Assembly (NCBI RefSeq): GCF_022581195.2 | Contig: NC_061455.1 | Location: forward strand, 5,204,120 to 5,268,119 | Source of the DNA: Helicoverpa zea | Lineage: Eukaryota; Arthropoda; Insecta; Lepidoptera; Noctuidae | Direction: 5' to 3' | DNA: 64,000 nucleotides | In this document: positions 44,745 to 55,926 of the stretch, piece by piece | Layout of the letters: every line of letters starts with the position of its first letter | How positions within the stretch are numbered: position 1 is the first letter of the stretch | Notes under the pieces: model-generated | What the model was told of the DNA's origin: nothing | Database searches by the model: none | Seen by the model: only the letters and a program-made list of their open reading frames with translations | Made by a program: the position numbers and the translations under genes

Positions 44745-47600
44745 AATTTGAAAAAAAATCTTTAGGTAGACACAGGGGTGATAAACCCTTACTTCGCCTT
44801 ATGATAAACATTTTTAAGCATTCATTATTAGTGATATTATATCAAAGTACATATGGTATGCTTATATTAAAGTTTCGAATTAGCCGTTGCAGGCTCTTAG
44901 GAAAAGTCTAACTAGTTGCACTGTTCCTAAAAGCAGGTCTCATGGAGAAGAACCGGCAAAAAACTCCATATTATTATAAATTAGCATAAATACTATACAT
45001 CGATAATTTTGTTAGAATCTTTCTACGTAGTTTCTATTTTTATATATGTACAATTAATTGCCGTGAGAAACACGTCAGTTATATTTAGCTATATTTAAAC
45101 AATGAAAATACTATTTCCGTGTTCGTTCTGGAAGTTGTTAGTAACAATTAATTCTGTCATTCATCATAACCGTTTATACGTATTTGCCACTCATCCCATT
45201 TAAAACAAAATTAAAGATACAAACATTAAAGAAGTTTCATCACTCTATATGAACTGTCGTCTGATGGAAGATTTGAAACAAGAAAACTTCCTGTAACCTG
45301 ACATAGGATATTCCCAAAATAATCGACAGCACTCATGGTAAAATCCGGAAATAGCAATAGACTACGGTCCGGGACTTGCCGATAACATCTCGATTTGCGT
45401 CTATCTTTAATCTTGGATAGATACATTGGTCAATCCTTTGTCTTGATAGACGCCTGTTCAAACTATCCGTGTCATGTCTCTTGGTCGGCAGCCGGGGAAG
45501 AGATTGTATTCAAGCTCGGTTTTCAGGCCACGACGTTCCACAATCTACATTGTTTGTTTAGAGTGCTTGATTCTTTAGCATGTTTTGTTATTACACGTCG
45601 TTGGTTTAAATTATGTTCTTTTTAAAATAAATTGCAGTATGTTTATTGTTTAAATGTGTGTGGAGTGTTTATATGTATTTGGAATATCGTTACAAATGTA
45701 TTTTACAAAGAGTCATGAGTTAATTAAATTACTTATCAAAATTAAAAAGAAGAGAAATACCGAATAAAGGATGGATTGAGATGAAAGGAATATGAAGAGA
45801 TTAAATGTACGCACGAAGAGTGATAGAGACTCCAAAATAAGTTGGAATAGGGCGGGGAAGCAATATTCCACAATGTTGCGAGAGATAATTCAACGATTTG
45901 ATGGTATGATCTGTTCCATAACCTAGTGTATGAAATAAAAATATGCACTGTCTCTATCTTACTACGAAACTATTACTTTACTTCCGAACAATGACAATGT
46001 TATGCTGCGTAAGTTACGAGTCTTCATCGTCATCTTTACTACTCTCATCTCTACTACATTATAACACTTTCGTACTCACACTCGTACATATTGCTTTCTA
46101 CATAGCGTATTGCGTACCCACGCACGAGATCGATCTTATAATTGCTCAGCTGACACCGTGATGGTTGCATCGCTCGAATAAGGTCAGTAGGTGACAGACA
46201 TGCCAATTTCTATCGCGCGTTTTTTTATTGGATTGATTAACCCGAAGCTTTTGATAGGCCAGTAGCTGACCAAAATGAAACAATACGTTCGTTTCACCGA
46301 TACAATATTTTTTTGATAAAAGTTTTTGATATGGGACATGGTGAAAAGTTTCACGGAAAAACTAAACCAGAATATTCATTCATGCTATAGCTCAATTAGT
46401 TTTAAAATGATTTTGAAAACTGATTTTTAATGCAAGTAAGTATGGCGATTGTCATCTGCTTTGAAAACATTGAGAAGGAAGAAAGGGACCATAAAAAAAC
46501 CTTAAAAAATTACAGAATAGGAATGCATCTAAATTACCGTGTCTGAAATTAATTTGATAGTTTTTTACATAATTCTTATAATAAATACGGTTTTTTATTT
46601 AATTTATGTCTCAATACTTTCCAAGTTATATGATATGTTTCTAATGAAGCGCCTTCAAGAAAAGTGATTAACATAAACGACGTTCGCGCATTGCCGCAAG
46701 AATCGCTCAGGCGTTTGTTTATTTTTATTATAAACATCTGAGAGATTCACGCGGTAACTTTAATAGATTGTAATAAAATATTTATCATTCAATATAGTTA
46801 TATATGACCATGAATTCGATATCGAGTAAAACCACATTCGAACCTGACATTAATACCTATTTGAACGTGAAGTTATAACTAGTCTATATATGAAGGCGCT
46901 TAACTAAAGCTAAACAATCTTGACTTTTATGTAAAAACTCAGTTTAAAAAGAAAATAAGACTAAAATGTATGTATATAATAACTATTACTAAAATAATTT
47001 TATTAAAACATTATTTTAAGCAGTATGCTTATTTGTTTTTTGTATGTATGTTAAAAAGTTCTATCAAGAATAAGATTAAGAACTTTAGTTAAGTGTCTAG
47101 TGCCTACTCAAATGGAGCATACTAATATGGGAGTACTTTACCTACCTAGAATTGCAAAACTACATAAATGAAGTGTTATAAATTCTATAGGTGCGTCTGT
47201 TATGCGTAAATACCATATAATAATCAAAGGTAAATACATAGGTATATTTTTTCGGGATTCTTGCGTCACCAAAACAATCCTTGAAAAGGTTTAAGGCTTA
47301 AGGTATTATTTCCCTTAATTGTGACTAAATACTTTATAAAAGGTTTATACTTAGTGACATCTTTCTATAACTACCCAGACTTACATTAAATACCCATTAA
47401 TAATTTATTAAGTAGATACATTCTGTCAAATTTGACATCTCGTGCTATCATAAATTGTTTGATTGTTGTTGTGGTATTTATTTATTGCTTCTGATAAAAG
47501 TTACGATGGATAGCAATGGGCGTGAGTCTACTGGGAAAACTTCGATTTTCTCGAAATATCTTGGAAATAATTATCTTAATAGGTTTCTGTTTATCTTAAT
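44745..47600. other. Intergenic DNA; no gene seen
   Basis: 44925-44975 holds a short relic (GCAGGTCTCATGGAGAAGAACC) known to me from lepidopteran repeats. Open frames of 65-77 codons at 45226-46161 show no homology I recognise. The rest is AT-rich without structure. Confidence 0.45.
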
Positions 47601-47605
47601 AATTC

Positions 47606-47845
47606 GTGTCAGACAGATGCCGTTTCGATTTTGACCTTCCGACAACACCAGTACCCGTACACCCGGATCTCATAAATATAAAACGATTAAAAGCTTTCTA
47701 CCTATCTAACATTGCAACGATTAGAACCCCTCAATTTTATTTTGCTGTGCCCTACAGGGTCCACAATATTGTACTTAGCTCTAAGCCAAATTGTACCACC
47801 TACTCTCTACATTGTGGAATGCAAATAAATAATGAATGAATGAAA
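47606..47845 (+). mobile_element. 3' end of a non-LTR retrotransposon with (AATG)n tail
   Basis: The block TGTGCCCTACAGGGTCCAC, TTAGCTCTAAGCCAAATTG and CATTGTGGAATGCAAATAAA, followed by (TGAA)n, is text I know from the 3' ends of lepidopteran LINEs. The 77-codon frame upstream of it is not a recognisable domain. Confidence 0.5.
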
Positions 47846-47849
47846 ATGA

Positions 47850-48910
47850 AACTCCTTTATGTTTAAGTCTCCTTTGACGCGACAAGCCAGAATTTGTATA
47901 AAAAATAAAATATGTCAAAAATATTGTCACTTAAAATTTTGACATTAGGAAAAGGCCGCCGAAAGGTACGGGAGATATGGTGGAAATTGTATTTTGATTG
48001 TTACTGTAATTATTATACTAGGTTTGTGAAGTTTCTGTGCTTATCGTACTTGTCGTGTGATCTACATTACCACAACTATTGGACTTTTTGAAAGCCGTGC
48101 AAGTGTCGCAAGTTATTATTTTTTAACATTATCTTCTTAGAAATTCATCTTGGTGGGAGGCTGTTTACCTTTGATTATATATATGCTGTTTACATAATTT
48201 TCTGACAAAATATGTAATAAGTTTTGTTTTTTGTCTATCTTTTTGTATTTTCTGTGACTGTATAATTTATTTTTGTTTTTAAATTTTTAAAAGTGATGTT
48301 TTTTTTTTATTTGTGTGCTACAGAATTTTGGCCAATAAATCACAGAGTATTTGAGATTTATTAAAATAGCGGGTTACTTTTCAATTACAAAAAATTAAGC
48401 TGACTCAAGAGGAAAACCAAAAATCCCGTAAAAACAGTAAATGCATAACGTATATACTTACCATGTCCTTAGCTGAATATAGGCCTCCTCCAGAAAGCAC
48501 TAATCGTTTCACGAAATAAAAAGGACACTATACTTAATTAGTTAATAAAATTGAAAAATATTTGAAGAAAGCATACTTACAAGATAATATTAAAGCTCAC
48601 GGTTCATTCAGCGGTTTCAGCGGTATCTATCGGCGGACGAGGGTACTGATTGCCTTTCAGGGGAACATTGTACAGCGTATGTGTCCATGTCCAACATTTA
48701 TCCCTATGCCCGACTTTTAAACTTGACATGATATACATGATAGATGGCTCCCTACGGTATAATATACAAAAATAATTTATTAATTACTACCTAATTGAAT
48801 TGATAACGGAACATTCTAATTAGCGACATGCCTATATTTTTTCAGGCTGTATATTTCTATGAACTATAGGGCTTCTAAAAAAAAACATTATTTAGACTGC
48901 AAAAGCATTG
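47850..48910. other. Intergenic DNA; no gene seen
   Basis: AT-rich, with T-runs near 48300. A short GC-richer stretch at 48600-48700 (GCGGTTTCAGCGGTATCTATCGGCGG) has no open frame of interest. Confidence 0.4.
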
Positions 48911-48913
48911 TAA

Positions 48914-49344
48914 GGTGATTCTCACACTGCCCCGCATGATGCAGCGAAGCGCGTGGATGCGTGTTCTTCCGTTGTTTGAAAGTATCTCCGTTTGTATGGA
49001 AAACACGCACACTCCAACACACTGAAAATGCATCCACGCGCGTTCGTGCGGATCACGCGCATACACGCGGAGAAACATGCACCCCCGCGCGTAGGTGCGG
49101 GGCGAGACGCAAGGTATGGCAAACCGAATCCCGCAGGGCCGCACGTGATTTTGAATGGGCGTGACGTGTGTGTTTGAAAATGGATCTCGATGAGAGCCGC
49201 CGTGCGTGAATCTACAAACCGCACCTACGCGCGTGAGTGCGCAAAAAATCCGCACGATGATGCAGATCTGGACTCCCGCAGGAACGCGCGTAGGTGCGTC
49301 GACACGCAATATGCAGCGTGATGCGGGGCAGTGTGAAGATCGCC
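48914..49344. mobile_element. Harbinger-like MITE, 431 bp, GC-rich
   Basis: Ends GGTGATTCTCACACTGCCCC and, in reverse, GGCGATCTTCACACTGCCCC form a terminal inverted repeat of about 24 bases with three mismatches in the part shown. TAA on both sides (48911-48913, 49345-49347) fits the 3-bp TWA target of PIF/Harbinger elements. The interior is rich in CpG with repeated GCGCGTAGGTGCG blocks in both orientations. Overlapping long open frames in several phases here (including one of 223 codons) result from the low stop frequency and encode nothing recognisable. Confidence 0.82.
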
Positions 49345-49612
49345 TAAGCTTAATTTTTTGATACCTTCTGCAAAATGTTTTTAACCCCACCATCTCGGAA
49401 AGAGTAGTTTTACCCTTTGATATCTGAGCGCAAAAGCCGTTTCTATCCTCTAGAGCGGCAAAGTGATTTGAATTTAGAACATCGTGTGCAATACTCCATT
49501 TGTGATAATCTTGATAAGACTTTTCAAACAAATACATATTAAACAAATAAAATACTGCTTTAAATAATTATTCAATTAATTAAGTAATTGTTACTATTGT
49601 TTTTACATAGAT

Positions 49613-49930
49613 TTTTAACCTCGTTTCATTTTTAAACTGAGTTTTCAAATAAATGAACTTTAATAGGTAGGTACTTCTTTTTAATTTGATATAATCATAT
49701 GTGGGCGCCATTTTGTTTTTTTGCATTTAGTAATTTCCTCGATGAAGTGGGATGAAATTATTTTTTTTTATTGTTTTGGGGTCGATTTTAAACCTCATTA
49801 CATTTTTAAACGAGTTTTTGCATAAATAAATTTTAATAGGTACATCTTTTTTAATTTGCCATGTGTGACGTGCGTGCCATTTTCTTTATTTGAGTTTAAA
49901 AATTTCCTCGATGAGGTGGGATGAAAAGTA
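49613..49930 (+). repeat. Two-copy tandem repeat, period about 173 bp
   Basis: Both copies contain TTTTAAACTGAG/ACGAGTTTT, AATAAATG/TTTTAATAGGTA, GCGCCATTTT/GTGCCATTTT and TTTCCTCGATGAAGTGGG/GAGGTGGG in order. They are diverged by perhaps 20 percent. Noncoding; it adjoins the fold-back element at 49945. Confidence 0.75.
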
Positions 49931-49944
49931 ACGTGTTGCACTCG

Positions 49945-50101
49945 AGTGCAAAGATTTTTCACCTTGTGCTCTTTTGATTCCCTCGCTATCGTTCAGGATT
50001 CTAATTATTGAAACACTCGCTACGCTCGTGTTTCAGTTTTAGAATCCTTCGCTTGCTCGGTCATCAAAATTGAGCCCGCGGTTAAAGAGCAACTTTGCAC
50101 T
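49945..50101. mobile_element. Fold-back element, 157 bp
   Basis: AGTGCAAAG at the left pairs with CTTTGCACT at the right. TGCTCTTTTGAT pairs with ATCAAAA...AAAGAGCA, and GGATTCTAA with TTAGAATCC. The centre reads GAAACACTCGCTACGCTCG-TGTTTC, also self-complementary. The whole piece folds on itself with small bulges. Confidence 0.75.
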
Positions 50102-50942
50102 CTTGTATAACAAATAACTATTAATACTTAAGTATTATAACTCATGCGCGTCAATCGTGGAAATACTGATCTAACTCTTCAATTCAACGTCAAGTACTTA
50201 TTCAGAAATAATTAAGAATAAAATATAACTTAGTATGTTAAGTAATTAGACCTTTAGTTAATTTCTGTAATAAGAAACATGGCGTTATTTAAACCTACAT
50301 ATAAGAACAATTTGATATCATTGGCATTGTGACTGATCACACTTTTAAGATCAATCGAGGGCTCTTCAAAAAATATATCACAGTGCTTTAAATTAAATCA
50401 CCTGCGTTGAGAATATTAGTTCTGAATAAATTATTCAGAATCTAAATAAATATGAAAAAAAAATTGTATGCAAACTCAAAAATTTGCTATAAATGGTTTC
50501 GAAGCTTTATTTTCCCTTTACTCTTTATAGTAATTTTGACTCGCGCTGACGCTTTTAAAACAATATTAATTTAAGTAAGAGGAAAAAGAAGCTCTTAATA
50601 TAAATAATATAATTTTCTTGGTGTAAATGACATAAAACTGTGCTATTGTACAAATAGGTGTATTTTTCTGGATTTTTAATAGTTAACTAATCTATAATGA
50701 GATAATAGTTACCAAACTTATCTATATATAATTTCTCTATGATCAGATCCACGATTTTTTAAAAGTGAAATATAATTTGACCTACTTGCAAAATAGATAA
50801 CAACTATCGTTTTTATAAATTATCTCATATCTAGTGATTTCTAATAGGTCTTACTTAGTTCTAAATGGACGGTTGTGGCCATTAAAGCTGGCAATTTTTT
50901 TTGAGTGAGATATAATTTTATTTTGCGGTGAAATAATTCATT

Positions 50943-53900
50943 ATGTCTGATAGCAATATATCAAGGGTCGAAGCCTTTTATACTGGAAGATCTGCGCTCG
51001 TTACTGGTGGTACTGGATTCGTTGGGAAGGTAAGAAATTGATTTTGATTTCTAATAGCCAAGTAAAACACTGTAAAAATGTTGAGTTAAAATAATTATTT
51101 GCTGCCTCTTTCTTTTCATATAATTTTTGTAAATAAAAGTTGATTAGCTCCAAAAGAGATTCTATTGTTACTATGATTGTGCGGAATATAAACTTTGCTG
51201 TGATGGTTTTGTACAAGCTGAGGAGGCTCTTGATAGATATGGACTTCTTAGGATAGCCATCAGATTGATCACACTGTTTTAGATTAATTACTGATGCAAA
51301 ATTAACTAGACTATAATATTATTAGGATAGAGGTACATTGTGATAAACTTCGAAACTATGTAATTTGTAGGTACTGCTAGAGTCACAAGCATTTAGACCA
51401 TGAATGCACGTAGTTAGCTCCTAAACAGTATTCAAAACAGCAAGTTTAATAATTTCAGACTTTAATAGAAAAGTTGCTGTTCAGCTGCAGTGGGATTGAC
51501 AAAATTTATGTGCTAGTACGTGACAAGTATGGCAAGAAGGCGAGCGAGCGACTGGCCCGTATTACTAGCACGCCAGTAAGTATAGGTTTTTAAATATGAG
51601 TTTAATATGTCTGAATGCCCACCCGGGTAAAGCGTAGAACAGGCTGAAACGCAACTTGGCAACGCGATTTTTGCTGCCAAGGGGTTGAGAATAGATGTTT
51701 GCAATCAAAGTAGATTGCTTTGTTAAAAAGTCTATGATGTGTTTGTTTGATAAAGCTTTTTATTCAGTATAGTTACTTATTTCATAATACAATATAATTT
51801 ACAGAATCGTACTAATAAAAATATTTGAGGGTATGTGTCCTCAAATATTAACATATTTAGATAGATTTTATTTAATACTCACGACTACATAAAAATATAT
51901 AACAACTGCGTCATTTTTATGAATTTCTGGCGAATATCATTTCAATATTTCCAGGCTTTCGACAGATTAAAAGCACGCCGAAATGAGGACCTCAAAAAAA
52001 TTACAGTCATCACTGGGGACATTACCAGGGCGAATCTCGGATTGTCGGATAATGTTTTAAATATATTGGAGGACGAGGTTTGTCTGTTGGAATATTTATT
52101 TATAGATTTCACGGAGTATTTTTTTAGGCGTATTTTGTTCAGTAAGGTTTGCGTCTAAATTATTGTTTAGGTGTTTTTTTAGAATTTCACTACACTAAAT
52201 TGTAGAATTTTTGAAGTAGGTATGTTGAAATTATAATTAAGATCCTCGTAAGATGAAATTGAGTAAGAACTCTAGCAGTCGAGTAGATAATGTTCTAAAT
52301 TATTTTCTAATTTTGTTCATTTACTTTTGCCACTTATAGAAATGCGTTGCATACAATTATACTTCAGCTGGTGGTTTTGGCATTTATTTTAGCTGTTGCA
52401 TTCCTTTTACTTATTTACTATACATGTATTTTCAGGTGTCGGTTGTTTTTCACTTAGCAGCAACGGTAGCATTCAAACTGCCTCTGAAAGATGCCATTAG
52501 GATCAACGTAAATGGAACTGAAAATGTAATAGAATTATGTCGCCGTCTGAAAAAATTACAGGTACGCAAATTACAAGGGATGTTCAAGAACCATCGATAA
52601 AAGTTTATGGAAACCTGATATGCGTGTACTTTATGTTTTAACTGAAAAAATGTTCTGAATGAAAACTTGGTTTAATTCAGTAAAACGTGTCTGAATTCAG
52701 TTTTATAACATTTAGGTAGACATTGGTTATTTATCATTGATTATTTAGATACTTGAAATACTTTCATATTGAGTACACTAAATTATTTTTAACAGGCCTT
52801 CGTGCACGTATCGACGGCATTCACCAATTCGGATCGAAAGGAAATCGATGAAGTCGTGTATCCCATGCCTATTAAGTTAGAAGACGCCAGAAAAGTTGCT
52901 GAATCGTTTTCCCATAAGGAAAGGATTATTGACGTGTTCCTGGGTGAGTACCTCCACGAACAAGTACCTACACAAGAAATATATACAGAGTATTTACATT
53001 TTTCAATCGCTCCTTGTAATACACTGGTACTCAGCTGCATCCGGTTAGACTGGAAGTCGACACCAAAATAGTTGGGAAAAGGCTCGGGAGATGATGAGTA
53101 GTTTTTTTTAACGTTCATTAAGTTTTCTATTCCAATATATCCTCTCACGTGCGTCAGAGGTCCAATATACCTATAACCGGTTCCAAATGTCAACACAGAA
53201 TTAAGAAGTAACCTTCCCATTATTCAAATAACAGCTAATCATTGAAGAACTTATTATCTTTGATTTCAGGAAAAAAACCCAATACTTACACTTTTTCCAA
53301 AGCATTTGCCGAAGAGCAAGTTATGAAGCAAAGCGAGAAATTACCAGTTGCTATAGTGAGACCATCTATAGGTAACCTTAAAACCTATTTGATATGATTT
53401 CTGAAATTAGGACAATAGAAATAATCTTTAGAGTCTGTCTAATTTATCTATGTAATTTAGGTATCTAATAATTAAAGAAAATTCTAATCAACGGCCAATC
53501 GGTCAGATAGCGAGTTCAGACTTTTTAAATTATGCTAAGAAATTAGCTCATCTTATCAGTATAGATCGATGATATCGCACAAACATGACGTCTGCATGGC
53601 AAAATATTCTCTCAATAAATAAATTATAATATTTTCTTAATAAACATCTAATTTTCCTGTTGTCCAAATTGGACGTGTCTAAATTAGGTTTCTACAAAAT
53701 AGATATGGCAAACTCTTAAAACACCTTTCCAGGGAGAAACCGTTATGGGTTTATCAAAAAATAAAGGGTAATGAATAACTGTAAATTAGTTGTACTACTA
53801 AATAGTTACCTAATACAAAAATTACAAGTATACCGTTTATTATACAATCATGATCAAAAAAATTACACACTTCTTTAAGTTTATCCAAACGACTTCTTTA

Positions 53901-55926
53901 CTCGCATATTTCTTGAAGGCACTTACTGTTTTAAAATTTTCAGTCATGTCAGCCCTTAAAGAGCCGTGTCCCGGTTGGATAGACACTTGGAATGGTTCCA
54001 CAGGACTCTTCGTAGGAATGCCAGCTGGTGTCCTGAAGGTGGTCAAAGGCAGGGGTACCAACATCACAGATCTAATCCCAGTTGACATTGTTAGTAACCT
54101 TATTATCGTCGCCGCTACGGAGTGTAAAAAGTAAGTAGCAGACATTTGTGTTTTATGAGAAGGCTGGGTTATTGAGGCCGTCTTACATATCAAAACAAGT
54201 CATATTTTTTATTGGATTCGTAAAACGAATGATCCCTATCTTATTTATGATGTGATAATATTTTCAGTACATGTATTTGCTTTGTACTCAGATGCTGACA
54301 TGACTAGTTTCCTTTATGCTTTCCTTAACTACTTCCTTGACTCTAATTCCTTGAGAAAATCATGATGATAGTCAGTTGTTTTTTGTTCCTCTATTATAAA
54401 TATATAAGGAATTGTTTTCAACTATCTTTTCCAAGCAGTCTGTGACAATGTCATAAGGCCGCAGTTATTGCATTCACGTAAACTGCTGTCAGTGGCATTT
54501 AATCGATATTTCCTTCGGTTTTATTTCAGATCAAAACAAATTAAAGTATATAACTGCTGTTCTGGACCTTCGAATCCTATCACGTGCGATGGTGCCAGCG
54601 CGATTTGTAGGAGAGTAGCATTGAAACACTCGTTAAGTAAGATTTTTGAAAAAAAAAAAACAATTTAATTTGAGGACCTTGTAATTTTTTGGAAAAAAAT
54701 ATTATTTGCGAACCTCGTTCCTTTTGGAAATCGATTCAAAATAATTATTGTCAATGGTTATGTGTATTTTGAGGGTCGCTTTGCAGTTCCTTAAGACCTT
54801 AAGGGCCTTACTACAAAAACTTTAAACCCTGTTTTACACTTGTCTAATAAAATTTTGGTTGCAAAATGAACCATATGTCAACGTCATAATTTGACATTTT
54901 TTTAGACAAGGCATAAACTGACGTTTAAAAGTTTTTGTGGTAAGACGGTAATGGTCTTACTACAAAAACTTTAAACCCTGTTTTACAGTTGTCTAATAAA
55001 ATTTTGGCTGCAAAATGAACCATATGTCAACGTCATAATTTGTCATTTTTTTAGACAAGGCATAAACTGACGTTTAAAAGTTTTTGTGGTAAGACGGTAA
55101 GTTTCTTAAAGCTAATTGAAGTTTGTTATTTTGTTCGGTGGACCATGTTTTAAATACAAGGAATAATCAAAATTGTTCGGTATATTGTGCATACCTGCCT
55201 ACTAATCTATTTCTATTTTTCTCAACTTTCAGATTCGTTGCCGTGCCCCTTTCTAATATTTACACCGAACGTTATACTATACAAGATACTTACCTTCGTA
55301 CTACAAATTATACCAGCGTATATTATTGACTTTTGGTGTATGTTGATGAGAAAGAAAGCTACGTAAGTAACTAATTTAACTTAATTATGTATTTTTGAAA
55401 ATATTGTTTTGTAAAATGTCGATGTATGTATCAACCTCTATTTCATTTATTTATTACTAAACTTACCTAAATAAAAATAGGGTTGATTAGGACTACAGTC
55501 TTGATGGTTTGAGCTTTGTCTAATTCTTAACATCTTTAGGCAACGGTTTCGGCCACGCATTAATTAAAGTAGCCTATATTTTACTTTCACGTAGGCATGA
55601 ACTTCAGTCAAGTTGACTGTCAAGTTTCATCATAATCATTTCAGCTGTTTGCGCGTGAAGATGTTACGAATACAACACTCATAAACATTCGTATTTTCAG
55701 CCAAATGAAGCTTCAGGGTCGTCTAAAAAAAATCATAGATGCTGTGAAATTCTTCTTACTTAACGAATGGAAGTTTTCTGACCGAAATGTGAGGAATCTT
55801 CTAGAAAGCATGTCAGCTGTGGATAGAGAAGCATTTAATTTCGACGTCAAAACGATTAATTGGGTATCTTGCCTCGAAGATTACGTATTGGGAGCAAGGA
55901 AATATTTGCTCAAACCCGAGAAATAG
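50943..55926 (+). CDS. Fatty acyl-CoA reductase (alcohol-forming), 449 aa, ten exons
   Basis: Exons: 50943-51029, 51459-51575, 51955-52077, 52436-52561, 52796-52943, 53270-53371, 53944-54130, 54530-54636, 55233-55362, 55701-55926. All junctions are GT-AG and phases close without a stop. Reduces fatty acyl-CoA to fatty alcohol with NADPH. N-terminal Rossmann domain: VTGGTGFVGK (about 20-29) binds cofactor; then GDIT, VFHLAATVAF, VHVSTAFTN, and catalytic YTFSK (Tyr207, Lys211) followed by VRPSI. PGWIDTWNG is the family's conserved middle motif. The C-terminal FAR_C domain (about 335-440) contains a hydrophobic stretch (LTFVLQIIPAYIIDFWCM) that may anchor it to the ER or peroxisome. The length fits moth reductases of about 450-460, including pheromone-gland members, but clade cannot be decided by eye. 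A SINE end and a doubled MITE sit in its introns. Confidence 0.95.
53009..53093 (+). mobile_element. 5'-truncated SINE in reductase intron 5
   Basis: The last 85 bases of the SINE family (GTAATACACTGGTACTCAGC, GGTTAGACTGGAAGTCGAC, GGCTCGGGAGATGATGA). It lies 66 bases after exon 5 in sense orientation. No clear target duplication. Confidence 0.8.
54806..55100 (+). mobile_element. Head-to-tail pair of 145-bp MITEs in reductase intron 8
   Basis: Two copies of the 31464 element, at about 54806-54949 and 54955-55098, separated only by a few bases (GACGGTAATGGT). Both start CTTACTACAAAAACTTTAAAC and end GTTTAAAAGTTTTTGTGGTAAG. They differ at only a few positions (for example GGTTGC/GGCTGC, TTGACA/TTGTCA), so the doubling is recent or gene-converted. 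Confidence 0.85.

Noticed and set aside
48875..49546. 223-codon open frame on the minus strand and three overlapping frames
   Set aside because: They lie over a 431-bp transposon with 24-bp inverted ends and a TAA duplication. Open frames in several phases come from high GC content.
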